NCBI GenBank assembly: GCA_024403515.1
Contig: JAKSRS010000023.1
Span: 1 to 32,536, forward strand
From: Lachnospiraceae bacterium
GTDB lineage: Bacteria; Bacillota; Clostridia; Lachnospirales; Lachnospiraceae
Reading direction: 5' to 3'
DNA: 32,536 bases
This document shows, piece after piece, positions 7,024 to 14,268 of this stretch. A model generated the notes under the pieces. That model ran no database searches. It worked only from the letters and a program-made list of their open reading frames with translations, and was not told where the DNA came from. A program made the translations under genes and the position numbers. Every line of letters begins with the position of its first letter. The stretch's first letter is position 1.

Positions 7024-7044
7024 CCACCGGAAAGGTGGTTTTTT
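7024..7044 (+). terminator. Riboswitch-controlled intrinsic terminator
   Basis: CCACC (7024-7028) pairs with GGTGG (7034-7038) around GGAAA, followed by six T. An alternative pairing of GGCAGAGGA (6978-6986) with TCCTGCC (7019-7025) would use both the 3' strand of P1 and the first bases of this stem, giving a natural antiterminator when no ligand is bound. Confidence 0.8.
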
Positions 7045-7083
7045 GCGTTAAAGACACCGATTATCAGGAAGGAGAAAACACAC

Positions 7084-8415
7084 ATGGCCAAGAAAAACAT
7101 ATCGGATTATTCAACAAAACAGAAAGAAGTTTGCCTTGAAACCGACAACATCACAGAAGATTTATTTAATAAGTACTCTGTTAACAGAGGTCTTAGAGAC
7201 CTTAATGGTAAGGGTATATTAACCGGCCTTACCAACATTTCTAAAATTACATCAATGAAAAATATCGATGGAGTAAATACTCCGGTCGATGGCGAATTAT
7301 GGTACAGAGGTTACAAGGTTAATTCCTTGATAGATGAGATAAAACCCGGGGAATTCGGTTTTGAAAGAATTGCCTATCTTTTGTTATTCGGCAAAAAACC
7401 TACAGATAAAGAATATGAGGACTTTTTCAAGATTATTTCTGAAAATCGCACTTTGCCGACCAACTTTACCCGCGATGTAATAATGAAAGCACCGTCCAAA
7501 GACATCATGAACAGTATGACAAGAAGTATACTTACGCTTGCGTCTTACGATGAAAATATATCTTCGACAGAGCTTGAAGATTCAATAAGACAGTGTCTGT
7601 TATTGATTGCTCAGTTTCCGATGCTTGCAATATACGGCTATCATGCCTATAACCACATCGAAAACTATGAAAGTATGTTTATCCATAGGCCCAATCCAAA
7701 ACTTTCCACAGCCGAGAACATTCTTTTGATGCTAAGACCTGATCAGAAGTACACTCCATTAGAGGCTCACATTCTCGATATTGCTCTTATTCTTCATATG
7801 GAGCACGGCGGCGGAAACAACTCTACATTTACCACCAGAGTAGTTACATCTGCGGGAACGGACACATATTCTGCCATAGCAGCGGCAATGTCTTCACTTA
7901 AGGGCCCCAAGCACGGCGGCGCTAACATCAAAGTGATGGAAATGATGAAGAATATCAAAGACAACGTAAGCGATCCTTCAGACCGCGACGAAATCCGCGC
8001 TTACCTCGTTAAAATGCTGGCGGGAGAGGTTTTCGATAATAAGGGACTTATATACGGATTAGGTCACGCTGTTTACTCTTTGTCCGATCCTCGTGAGATT
8101 ATCTTCAAAGAGTATGTTAAGCAGCTTGCCCACGACAAGAATAAAGATGATGATATGGAACTTTATAATATTGTTGAGGAGGAAGGCTTGAAACTCATCA
8201 ACGCCAGCCGACACATTTATAAAGGCGTATGTCCAAACGTGGATTTTTACAGTGGATTTGTTTATGATATGTTAGGTATTCCAACCGAGTTATACACACC
8301 ATTGTTTGCAATTGCAAGAATAGTAGGGTGGAGCGCTCACAGGATTGAAGAGCTTATCTGTATGAATAAGATTATTCGTCCTGCATACATGAGTGTAATG
8401 GAAGAACTTGAATGA
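7084..8415 (+). CDS. gltA: Citrate synthase
   Basis: A 443-residue citrate synthase, condensing oxaloacetate with acetyl-CoA to citrate in the cytosol. Key residues are visible: His241 in EHGGGNNSTF, His277 in GPKHGGANIKV, the catalytic His328 in GLGHAVY and the catalytic Asp387 in VDFYSG, with Arg in GWSAHRIEEL. The start is ATG 7084 after AAGGAG (7069-7074); an in-frame extension to 7009 only translates the terminator hairpin. An N-terminal stretch of about 40 residues precedes the typical LTGLTNISKI segment. No aconitase or isocitrate dehydrogenase gene is beside it. Expression should depend on the c-di-AMP riboswitch in its leader. In fermentative Clostridia the enzyme usually feeds 2-oxoglutarate and glutamate synthesis. 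Confidence 0.96.
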   Translation: MAKKNISDYSTKQKEVCLETDNITEDLFNKYSVNRGLRDLNGKGILTGLTNISKITSMKNIDGVNTPVDGELWYRGYKVNSLIDEIKPGEFGFERIAYLLLFGKKPTDKEYEDFFKIISENRTLPTNFTRDVIMKAPSKDIMNSMTRSILTLASYDENISSTELEDSIRQCLLLIAQFPMLAIYGYHAYNHIENYESMFIHRPNPKLSTAENILLMLRPDQKYTPLEAHILDIALILHMEHGGGNNSTFTTRVVTSAGTDTYSAIAAAMSSLKGPKHGGANIKVMEMMKNIKDNVSDPSDRDEIRAYLVKMLAGEVFDNKGLIYGLGHAVYSLSDPREIIFKEYVKQLAHDKNKDDDMELYNIVEEEGLKLINASRHIYKGVCPNVDFYSGFVYDMLGIPTELYTPLFAIARIVGWSAHRIEELICMNKIIRPAYMSVMEELE

Positions 8416-8498
8416 TAGTTATACAGCTGAAAACGAGTTTATATATTTGGAAAAAGAAAGGGACCTGATTTACTACAAAACCGAGGTGGCGTAAAAAA

Positions 8499-8518
8499 TG
8501 AACCGCTAACCCCGTCCC
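8499..8518 (+). repeat. REP-like repeat, fourth copy
   Basis: TGAACCGCTAACCCCGTCCC matches the unit at 6722-6740 and 6764-6783. The preceding GGCGTAAAAAA resembles the GGCAACGGAAAA before the third copy. It is followed by the short palindrome CCCTAGGG. It lies about 85 bases after the citrate synthase stop, so the repeat brackets that gene and its leader. Confidence 0.88.
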
Positions 8519-8581
8519 TAGGGCTCATTAAAAGTGCTTTGAACCTCAATGAAACATATGACAATATATTTATATTGAGTC

Positions 8582-8610
8582 TTGATTCTGGTAATCTTAG
8601 TTGCTAGAAT
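8582..8610 (+). promoter_or_regulatory. Sigma-A-type promoter for lipoprotein gene
   Basis: TTGATT (8582-8587), a 17-base spacer, and TAGAAT (8605-8610). Transcription would start about 28 bases before the ATG at 8645, leaving room for the GAGAG ribosome binding site. An AT-rich inverted repeat, CAATATA/TATATTG (8562-8577), lies just upstream. Confidence 0.65.
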
Positions 8611-8644
8611 GCTTGCTGGAATAAATATGAAAAGAGAGTATGTT

Positions 8645-9478
8645 ATGAAGAGATTTATCATTGGGGGATTAGTTACACTTAGTTTTATCTGCCTTTTCGG
8701 ATGTGGGGCCAAAGAAGGTGCATCGACGAGTGAGGGCAGCGCGTTCTTAGAGGTATCAATAGTAGATACATCAACTACTTCGTCGACAGCACCGGAAGAT
8801 TTTTCGGATGTATCAGCGGGTGATGAAGAATATGAAACACCTGCCAGTGCATCAATAAGTTCTGAAACTGAAGATGAAGAAATAATTGCAGGAATCGAAG
8901 ACTATAAGATTGTAATGAACGATGTTTCGGCTGAAGATGAGAATCATAAAGTCCTCGCTTACGTGGAACTTCCAAGATTTATAGGAGAAGCAGATAGCGT
9001 AGACGAAGTAAATGCAATGCTTCAGAAAATCGATGATGACTATTGTAAAGAGTATGAAAAAGATGCCAAAGAATGGTTAGCTACTATGAAAGATTACCCT
9101 GAGAAGGAAGAGTTTCAGGACAATACTATTCATGCTCCCAGGGTATTTTGGGATGCGGATGGAAACATCAGCGTTGGTATGATTAGTGGCTGGTATATGG
9201 GTGGCGTTTATAACTGTAACTACAGCGCAATAAACTACAATCACATCACTAAGAAGTTTGTTACCATCGAAGAAGTCTTAGGCATAAGCCGCCAGGAAGT
9301 AGATGAGCTTATACTTAGTCAGATAGGTGACAAGTGGGATGGCGTCGATTTAGAAGCGCTCAATAATATAGAAGCATATGATTTTTGTTTTGACGAAAAA
9401 TATGTCTATGTTGGCTTTGACTCATATACTTTTTCAGAATGGGCTGATTATTACCAGATAATCGTAATACCAAGATAA
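8645..9478 (+). CDS. Lipoprotein with RsiV/DUF3298-like C-terminus
   Basis: A 277-residue secreted lipoprotein. The signal peptide MKRFIIGGLVTLSFICLFGC ends in lipobox LFGC with Cys20 as the lipid-modified residue. Residues 21-80 are a low-complexity Ser/Thr/Glu linker. The rest resembles DUF3298-type domains of RsiV and PdaC: a strand with YNHITKKFVTIEEVLG and a final CFDEKYVYVGFDSYTFSEWA segment ending in hydrophobic strands. That match is by pattern only. The ATG at 8645 follows GAGAG, and the long in-frame extension upstream covers the promoter and is rejected. It sits alone between promoter and terminator, so it is probably monocistronic. The function is unknown. Confidence 0.85.
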   Translation: MKRFIIGGLVTLSFICLFGCGAKEGASTSEGSAFLEVSIVDTSTTSSTAPEDFSDVSAGDEEYETPASASISSETEDEEIIAGIEDYKIVMNDVSAEDENHKVLAYVELPRFIGEADSVDEVNAMLQKIDDDYCKEYEKDAKEWLATMKDYPEKEEFQDNTIHAPRVFWDADGNISVGMISGWYMGGVYNCNYSAINYNHITKKFVTIEEVLGISRQEVDELILSQIGDKWDGVDLEALNNIEAYDFCFDEKYVYVGFDSYTFSEWADYYQIIVIPR

Positions 9479-9489
9479 GAAGATGAAAA

Positions 9490-9516
9490 GACTCAGGTTT
9501 TACCTGAGTCTATTTA
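9490..9516 (+). terminator. Intrinsic terminator after lipoprotein gene
   Basis: A perfect 9-bp stem, GACTCAGGT (9490-9498) with ACCTGAGTC (9502-9510), with a TTT loop and the tail TATTTAAT. The T tail is imperfect. Confidence 0.75.
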
Positions 9517-9556
9517 ATAAGGTTAAACGTACCAGGAAAAACCGCGGAGGTAGGAA

Positions 9557-10318
9557 ATGGTTAGGTATTTTGATATTAATAATCCGGGATATAGCATAAA
9601 GTGCAAGATATTTACGGAATCGATGAGAGATATAAATAAGGTTATTGTCTTTATGCATGGATTTGGTGGGCACAAGGATAATAAGGCATGCGAGCATTTT
9701 GCTGAGGCCGCTTTATCTAAGATGAAAAAGGCAGCAGTAGTGATATTTGACTGGCCTTGTCACGGTACAGATGTAAGGAAAAAACTTACACTTGAAGACT
9801 GCGATATCTATCTTACGATGGTGCTTGACTATATAAAAGATACGTGGACTGATGAAATATATGCCTATGGTACAAGCTTTGGCGGCTACCTTGCCTTAAA
9901 GTATATTCATGATCATGAGAGTAACCCGTTTAAAAGAATTGCATTAAGGTGTCCTGCTATATCAATAGGAGAAGTGATGTATAGCCGAATTCTATCAAGA
10001 GAAAGTGCGGAAGCTCTTGAAAAGGGTAAGGACGTTGAAGCAGGTTTCGATAGAAAAGTACTTATAAACAAAGCTTTTTTGGATGAGCTTATGGATAAGG
10101 ACATTCGAAAATGGAGCTATCTGGATTTTGCAGATGATATTCTGATTATCCACGGAAATAAAGATGAAATTGTATCAATAGATGAAAGCCGCAATTTCTG
10201 CGATAATAATGTTATTGAACTTATTGAAGTTGAAGATGCCGACCATAGATTTCAGGATTTGAATAAAATGAAACTGGCACATAGTCACATGATCGATTTT
10301 TACACAGGTAAAATATAA
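9557..10318 (+). CDS. Alpha/beta hydrolase (esterase/acylpeptidase-like)
   Basis: A 253-residue cytosolic serine hydrolase of the alpha/beta fold. VIVFMHGFGG provides the oxyanion region, GTSFGG the nucleophile elbow, HGNKDEIV the acidic residue and DADHRF the catalytic histidine, all in the expected order. The lid is small, between the nucleophile and the acid. No signal peptide is present. GGAGG at 9545-9549 precedes the ATG. The M32 carboxypeptidase gene begins 35 bases after its stop, so the two may be co-transcribed and both act on peptides or esters inside the cell. The substrate is not predictable. Confidence 0.9.
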   Translation: MVRYFDINNPGYSIKCKIFTESMRDINKVIVFMHGFGGHKDNKACEHFAEAALSKMKKAAVVIFDWPCHGTDVRKKLTLEDCDIYLTMVLDYIKDTWTDEIYAYGTSFGGYLALKYIHDHESNPFKRIALRCPAISIGEVMYSRILSRESAEALEKGKDVEAGFDRKVLINKAFLDELMDKDIRKWSYLDFADDILIIHGNKDEIVSIDESRNFCDNNVIELIEVEDADHRFQDLNKMKLAHSHMIDFYTGKI

Positions 10319-10353
10319 TCTGTATGTATAGTATGTTTTGAAAGGCAGAAGAC

Positions 10354-11832
10354 ATGTTTAAAGAATATCAGGACTACAAAAAGAAATTAAGTTACTACCA
10401 TAGAATGATTAATCTCATGAGCTGGGATTTAAGAGCCAAGGCCCCTGAAAACTCAAGAGAGAATAAATATGAAGCCATTGAGTTTTTCGGAAATGAAATT
10501 TTTAAGCTTGAAACAGATCCTAAGTTTGGAGAGCTTCTTTATAAATTAAACGATAGCTCTGATGATTTAAATGATGCTCAGAAACTTTCAATAAAACGTG
10601 ATCTTAAAGGCTATGAGCGTTTTATTAATGTTCCGGGAACTTTTGAAGCACAGTACAATACCATGCAGGCTAAATGCGAAGCAACCTGGGCCAGGGCCAA
10701 GGCCGAAAATGACTATGCTTCTTTTGCCCCTGCATTGGCTAAGAATATAGAAATGACCAAAGAACGTATGGGGTATATCTTTCCGGGAAAAGATACCTAT
10801 GATGCTCTTTTGGATTTATGGGATTACGGCCTTAAGACCGAAGATTTGGATAGAATTTTTAAAGGCGTAAAAGATGGAATCGCCCCTTTCATAGATGATA
10901 TTAAGGGTAAAGAAGTTAAGAAAACAAAGTGCGACGAGCTTACAGCGTCACCTGAGACAATGGAAAAAGTCCAAAACTTTCTTCTTGACTATATAGGATT
11001 TGATTTTAAAAGAGGGACAACAGGTGATAGTCCACACGCTTTATCAAGTGTTATTGATCCACACGATGTGAGAATTACAAACCGACTTTATGGAAGACAT
11101 CCGCTTGAGGTATGCCTTAGTGCTATTCACGAAGGTGGCCATGCCCTTTATCAGCAAAATGTCGATCCTTCATATATAGGTCTTGCACCTAACGATTTGA
11201 TTTACAGTGATATACATGAAAGTATGTCCAGATTTATGGAAAATACTCTTGCAAGAAATGTAGAGTTCTGGCTTCCTGTATACGATGATTTATGTAATAT
11301 ATGGCCTGAATTTAAAGGCGTAGAACCTGATGATTTGAACCGGTTTTTAAACCGTTGGGCGTGTAGCGAGGTGCGTACTGAAGCCGATGAAATGACTTAC
11401 TGTATGCACATCATACTTCGTTACGAAATCGAACTAATGATGTTTAGAGGAAACGTGTCAGTAAATGAACTTTCGGACATTTTCTCGGACAAGATGAAGC
11501 AGTATTTAGGAGTTACCCCCAAAGATCAGGCGCACGGTATCTTACAGGACATGCACTGGTCATCAGTATTTTACGGCTACTTCCCTTCATATCTTCTTGG
11601 TTCAATCTACGACGGAATGTACTTAGAAAAGATGACTGATGATTTGGGAGATGTTAAAAAGCTTCTTTTAAATAAAGAAATGCCAAAAATCAATAACTGG
11701 CTTAATAAGAATATTAGAAGCCACGGCAGTTTATATGATGCTCCTACTCTTATAAAGAATCTCACGGGTAAGGAAGTATCTTCAGATGCGATGATTCGCT
11801 ATTTTGCATCCAAGCGTGGAATGCAGATTTAA
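10354..11832 (+). CDS. Carboxypeptidase M32 (Taq carboxypeptidase family)
   Basis: A 492-residue zinc metallocarboxypeptidase, the usual length for M32 enzymes (about 490-510). It removes C-terminal amino acids from cytosolic peptides. The zinc motif HEGGH is at residues 259-263 (AIHEGGHALYQQ), and the third ligand is Glu289 in DIHESMSRFMEN, where the family typically has HESQSR. The DPHDVRITNRL and EVRTEADEMTYCMHIILRYE segments are also family-typical. AAAGGC precedes the ATG at 10354. The U32-like gene starts just after its stop. It is probably an operon with the upstream alpha/beta hydrolase. Confidence 0.96.
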   Translation: MFKEYQDYKKKLSYYHRMINLMSWDLRAKAPENSRENKYEAIEFFGNEIFKLETDPKFGELLYKLNDSSDDLNDAQKLSIKRDLKGYERFINVPGTFEAQYNTMQAKCEATWARAKAENDYASFAPALAKNIEMTKERMGYIFPGKDTYDALLDLWDYGLKTEDLDRIFKGVKDGIAPFIDDIKGKEVKKTKCDELTASPETMEKVQNFLLDYIGFDFKRGTTGDSPHALSSVIDPHDVRITNRLYGRHPLEVCLSAIHEGGHALYQQNVDPSYIGLAPNDLIYSDIHESMSRFMENTLARNVEFWLPVYDDLCNIWPEFKGVEPDDLNRFLNRWACSEVRTEADEMTYCMHIILRYEIELMMFRGNVSVNELSDIFSDKMKQYLGVTPKDQAHGILQDMHWSSVFYGYFPSYLLGSIYDGMYLEKMTDDLGDVKKLLLNKEMPKINNWLNKNIRSHGSLYDAPTLIKNLTGKEVSSDAMIRYFASKRGMQI

Positions 11833-11854
11833 TAATAAGGACAAAAGAAAAAGA

Positions 11855-12796
11855 ATGGGTGACGCTAACGATAACAAAAACAATTTAGATACGAAAAACT
11901 CTGGCGTGGCTTATTTTCACCTGCCCGGACTTTTTGAATTTTATGATTTTTACAGTCTCTTTTTACCCTTATTTGAAAAGCATCGTGAATATTTCTATGA
12001 CTGGTGTGAGATTGGCTCCATATATGGTTCGCCCGCGGACTGCCTATGGGGTGGTGGAAGAGTTGGTTTTGGCTATGCTGATTCGGATGATGTACTTTTA
12101 TTAATGAAGAAGTATGGAATCTCACCAAGACTGACCTTTAGTAACCTGCTTTTGGAAGAAGAGCACTTATCCGACAGAAAGTGCAATCGCCTTTGCAGAT
12201 TGTTTGAAGGTAACAGGGAAGTAAAGACGGGAATAATAGTCGCTAGTGACATGCTTCTTGATTACTTAAAATCAAATTATACTGATTTTTATTTTGTTTC
12301 TTCAACAACCAAGGTTATCACAGACTTTGACGGTTTTTTAAAAGAACTTGAACGGGAAGACTATAGTTATGTAGTTCCTGATTTCAGGCTTAATAAGTCT
12401 ATGGATAAACTGTATATGCTTTCTTTAGAACATAAAGATAAAGTCGAATTTCTCTGTAACGAGTGTTGTGATATATCCTGCAGTTTTAGAAGAGCCTGCT
12501 ACGAAAATGTGAGTCGCAAAAATCTTGGAATTGATTGTGAAGACCATATCTGTAGTGGTAAAAACGGTGCAGACGGATATCGCTTTTCAAGGGCTATGGA
12601 AAACCCTTCATTTATAGGAATTGAAGATATTAAAAATACATATCTTCCGATGGGATTTAAAAACTTTAAGATAGAAGGACGAGGACTTGGAAGTGCCTTA
12701 CTATTAGAGTTTATACTGTATTATATGACTAAACCTGAATACCAGCTTAAGGTAAGAGAAGAGATATATTTAGACAGTCAACTCGATTTGTTTTAA
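11855..12796 (+). CDS. U32 peptidase-like cysteine protein
   Basis: A 313-residue protein. FLCNECCDISCSFRRACYEN at about residues 205-225 carries a cluster of five cysteines. FKIEGRGLGS near the C-terminus resembles the KIEGR segment of U32-type proteins, which often hold a 4Fe-4S cluster bound by such cysteines. It is shorter than full U32 proteases and lacks an obvious second domain, so it is called U32-like only. The start at 11855 lies 22 bases after the M32 stop, with AAGGA at 11837-11841; the in-frame reading from 11804 would overlap the M32 gene. It is probably translated from the M32 message. The role is unknown, and a radical or tRNA/rRNA hydroxylation function as in other U32 proteins is only a possibility. 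Confidence 0.65.
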   Translation: MGDANDNKNNLDTKNSGVAYFHLPGLFEFYDFYSLFLPLFEKHREYFYDWCEIGSIYGSPADCLWGGGRVGFGYADSDDVLLLMKKYGISPRLTFSNLLLEEEHLSDRKCNRLCRLFEGNREVKTGIIVASDMLLDYLKSNYTDFYFVSSTTKVITDFDGFLKELEREDYSYVVPDFRLNKSMDKLYMLSLEHKDKVEFLCNECCDISCSFRRACYENVSRKNLGIDCEDHICSGKNGADGYRFSRAMENPSFIGIEDIKNTYLPMGFKNFKIEGRGLGSALLLEFILYYMTKPEYQLKVREEIYLDSQLDLF

Positions 12797-12871
12797 AGAA
12801 ACATAAGCTGGATTTGTAAAAAACAGCAGGTGGATTATTCCTTGAAGATTAAGAAATTGAATAAAGAGGTA

Positions 12872-12900
12872 TTGACATTTTTTTATTCAGGGTTCATTAT
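12872..12900 (+). promoter_or_regulatory. Promoter of membrane protein/TetR operon
   Basis: A perfect -35, TTGACA (12872-12877), a 17-base spacer and CATTAT (12895-12900). The -10 lies inside the left arm of the inverted repeat described next, so a bound repressor would block polymerase. Confidence 0.8.
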
Positions 12901-12933
12901 GTGAATGAAATTAAAAAACATTCACATAATGAA
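12893..12933. promoter_or_regulatory. Probable TetR operator: perfect 15-bp inverted repeat
   Basis: TTCATTATGTGAATG (12893-12907) and CATTCACATAATGAA (12919-12933) are exact reverse complements separated by 11 bases. The arms overlap the -10 and reach the ribosome binding site. The TetR-type regulator encoded by the second gene of the operon is the obvious candidate ligand-responsive binder. As RNA the repeat could also form a hairpin just ahead of the ribosome binding site. Confidence 0.75.
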
Positions 12934-12945
12934 AGGGGTGAAATT

Positions 12946-13593
12946 GTGAGTAATACTATTTTGGCATTTATCGGCATAGCAGGAGGTATTATTTGCGCTA
13001 TTGCCGATCTTTTTTTGGACTTAAAAGGACCGGATAACAAGAAAATGGGTAAGCTGAAAGTTATAGACAGCAAGTGGGCGACTATGCCTCACTACAGATT
13101 TGTAACTTCGACAATCCTTGCAACTTTTGCAGTGCCAATGTACTGCTGCGGAATGTGGGCATTATCCTTAAATATGCAGTCCGAAACGTTCGCACTTATT
13201 TTCAGAATAGTTGCATTAGTTGGTGCTATGGGTGGGTTTATGATCCATACTTTTTTAAATATTTGCCCGACTATATATCAGTTAATTCTTAAAAAGGATA
13301 AGTTTGAACTTGCTGAAGAAGTAATAGATACAATATTTAAGCAGATTTATTTTCCCTTCTTTGCGTGCTATACTTTACTTGTTATAGTTACTTCGGGAAT
13401 GGTAATTTTTGCAATCATCGCTGGAATAATACCGGCACCAATGTGGTGCTTAGTTTTTAATCCTGTAGTATTTCAGATAGTTGGGCTTCTTTTTAGGGCT
13501 ACGAAACTTAAGTGCTTTATTGATGCTCCCAGCTGCTGTGCTGCGAGCTTAGGACTTGCTTCTTTTGGCCTGCTTGCACTGATTATTATGTAA
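12946..13593 (+). CDS. Multi-pass membrane protein controlled by TetR regulator
   Basis: A 215-residue integral membrane protein with about six or seven hydrophobic segments (for example ILAFIGIAGGIICAIADLFL, LVGAMGGFMIHTFLNICP, FACYTLLVIVTSGMVIFAII, and a final LGLASFGLLALIIM). It resembles the uncharacterised DUF6796-type membrane proteins, but I am not certain of the family. The start chosen is GTG 12946 after AAAGGGGTG (12932-12940); the upstream in-frame GTG at 12901 sits inside the operator. A TetR gene follows 12 bases after the stop, so the pair forms a regulator/target operon. Such pairs often handle a small hydrophobic compound. No transporter motif is visible. Confidence 0.8.
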   Translation: MSNTILAFIGIAGGIICAIADLFLDLKGPDNKKMGKLKVIDSKWATMPHYRFVTSTILATFAVPMYCCGMWALSLNMQSETFALIFRIVALVGAMGGFMIHTFLNICPTIYQLILKKDKFELAEEVIDTIFKQIYFPFFACYTLLVIVTSGMVIFAIIAGIIPAPMWCLVFNPVVFQIVGLLFRATKLKCFIDAPSCCAASLGLASFGLLALIIM

Positions 13594-13605
13594 GGGGTAA
13601 CCTGT

Positions 13606-14193
13606 ATGCCTGTTAGAGTTTTTAAGGAAGAAGAAAGAAAAGCAATTAAAGAGCAACTTTTAAGTGTTGGTTTTCCTATGCTTAAAGAGTATGGGATGAT
13701 TCACATGTCGATTCCTAAAATTGCTAAAGCGGCTCAGATTGGAACCGGCACCTTTTATAGATTCTTTGATTCCAAAGAAAGCTACATATATGAGTTGATT
13801 CGGTACAGACGTAGTAAGTTTATGGAAGAGTATATTCCGGAAGATGTTAAAAGTGGTAAAAGAAAACTTACCAAAGGCGAAGTCAGAGCGTTCATCGAAC
13901 TTGTAGTTGATAAAGAGGAAAGTGTTTACGCCAACCTTGACCTTGCTGATTCTAAAATGCTTTTTGATAAGGTACAGAGTATATCACCGAATCTTGACAG
14001 GGAAAAAGCTTTATCATCGGTTTTTTTTAAGATGATTGATAAACCTAAAAAAGACGTCAATTTTCCGCTTCTTGCCAATCTTATGAAGGTTCTTGCCATA
14101 ACATCGCAGGCAAGAGAGGAACTTCATCCCGAAGGATATGAAGAGACAGTTAGGCGCATTATTGATATGATAATGCAAGAGGTTTATGGATAA
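13606..14193 (+). CDS. TetR/AcrR family transcriptional regulator
   Basis: A 195-residue one-component repressor. The N-terminal helix-turn-helix is clear: MSIPKIAKAAQIGTGTFYRF then FDSKESYIYEL, at about residues 32-63. The C-terminal ligand-binding region is helical and not assignable. It ends the operon that begins with the membrane protein gene, and the perfect inverted repeat over that operon's -10 is its likely binding site, which would make it autoregulated. GGGGTAAC precedes the ATG. Confidence 0.93.
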   Translation: MPVRVFKEEERKAIKEQLLSVGFPMLKEYGMIHMSIPKIAKAAQIGTGTFYRFFDSKESYIYELIRYRRSKFMEEYIPEDVKSGKRKLTKGEVRAFIELVVDKEESVYANLDLADSKMLFDKVQSISPNLDREKALSSVFFKMIDKPKKDVNFPLLANLMKVLAITSQAREELHPEGYEETVRRIIDMIMQEVYG

Positions 14194-14202
14194 AACTAAA
14201 TT

Positions 14203-14239
14203 GCTTATAAGCGAGAATCCTCAGTAACTGTATTACTGA
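14203..14239. promoter_or_regulatory. Two small palindromes upstream of lipoprotein gene
   Basis: GCTTATAAGC (14203-14212) is a perfect 10-base palindrome, and TCAGTAA/TTACTGA (14221-14227 and 14233-14239) is an inverted repeat with a 5-base gap. They lie 30-65 bases before the start at 14269. No clear promoter could be set against them. They could be operators, or the second may be a weak terminator for the TetR operon. Confidence 0.3.
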
Positions 14240-14268
14240 TGTGGTTAAAAATTTAAAGGGGGATGTAT

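Noticed and set aside
6880..7045. T-box or other amino-acid leader before citrate synthase
   Set aside because: There is no T-box sequence (TGGN-type antiterminator) or specifier loop; the order of conserved blocks fits the ydaO class.
7009..7083. Upstream extension of citrate synthase to 7009
   Set aside because: It translates the riboswitch terminator hairpin; the AAGGAG site fits ATG 7084.
8562..8577. AT-rich inverted repeat CAATATA/TATATTG as a terminator for citrate synthase
   Set aside because: The stem has only A-T pairs apart from one C-G and a 2-base gap, with no T run; it is too weak to terminate.
12901..12945. GTG start at 12901 for the membrane protein
   Set aside because: It lies within the inverted repeat, just after the -10; the ribosome binding site AAAGGGGTG fits GTG 12946.
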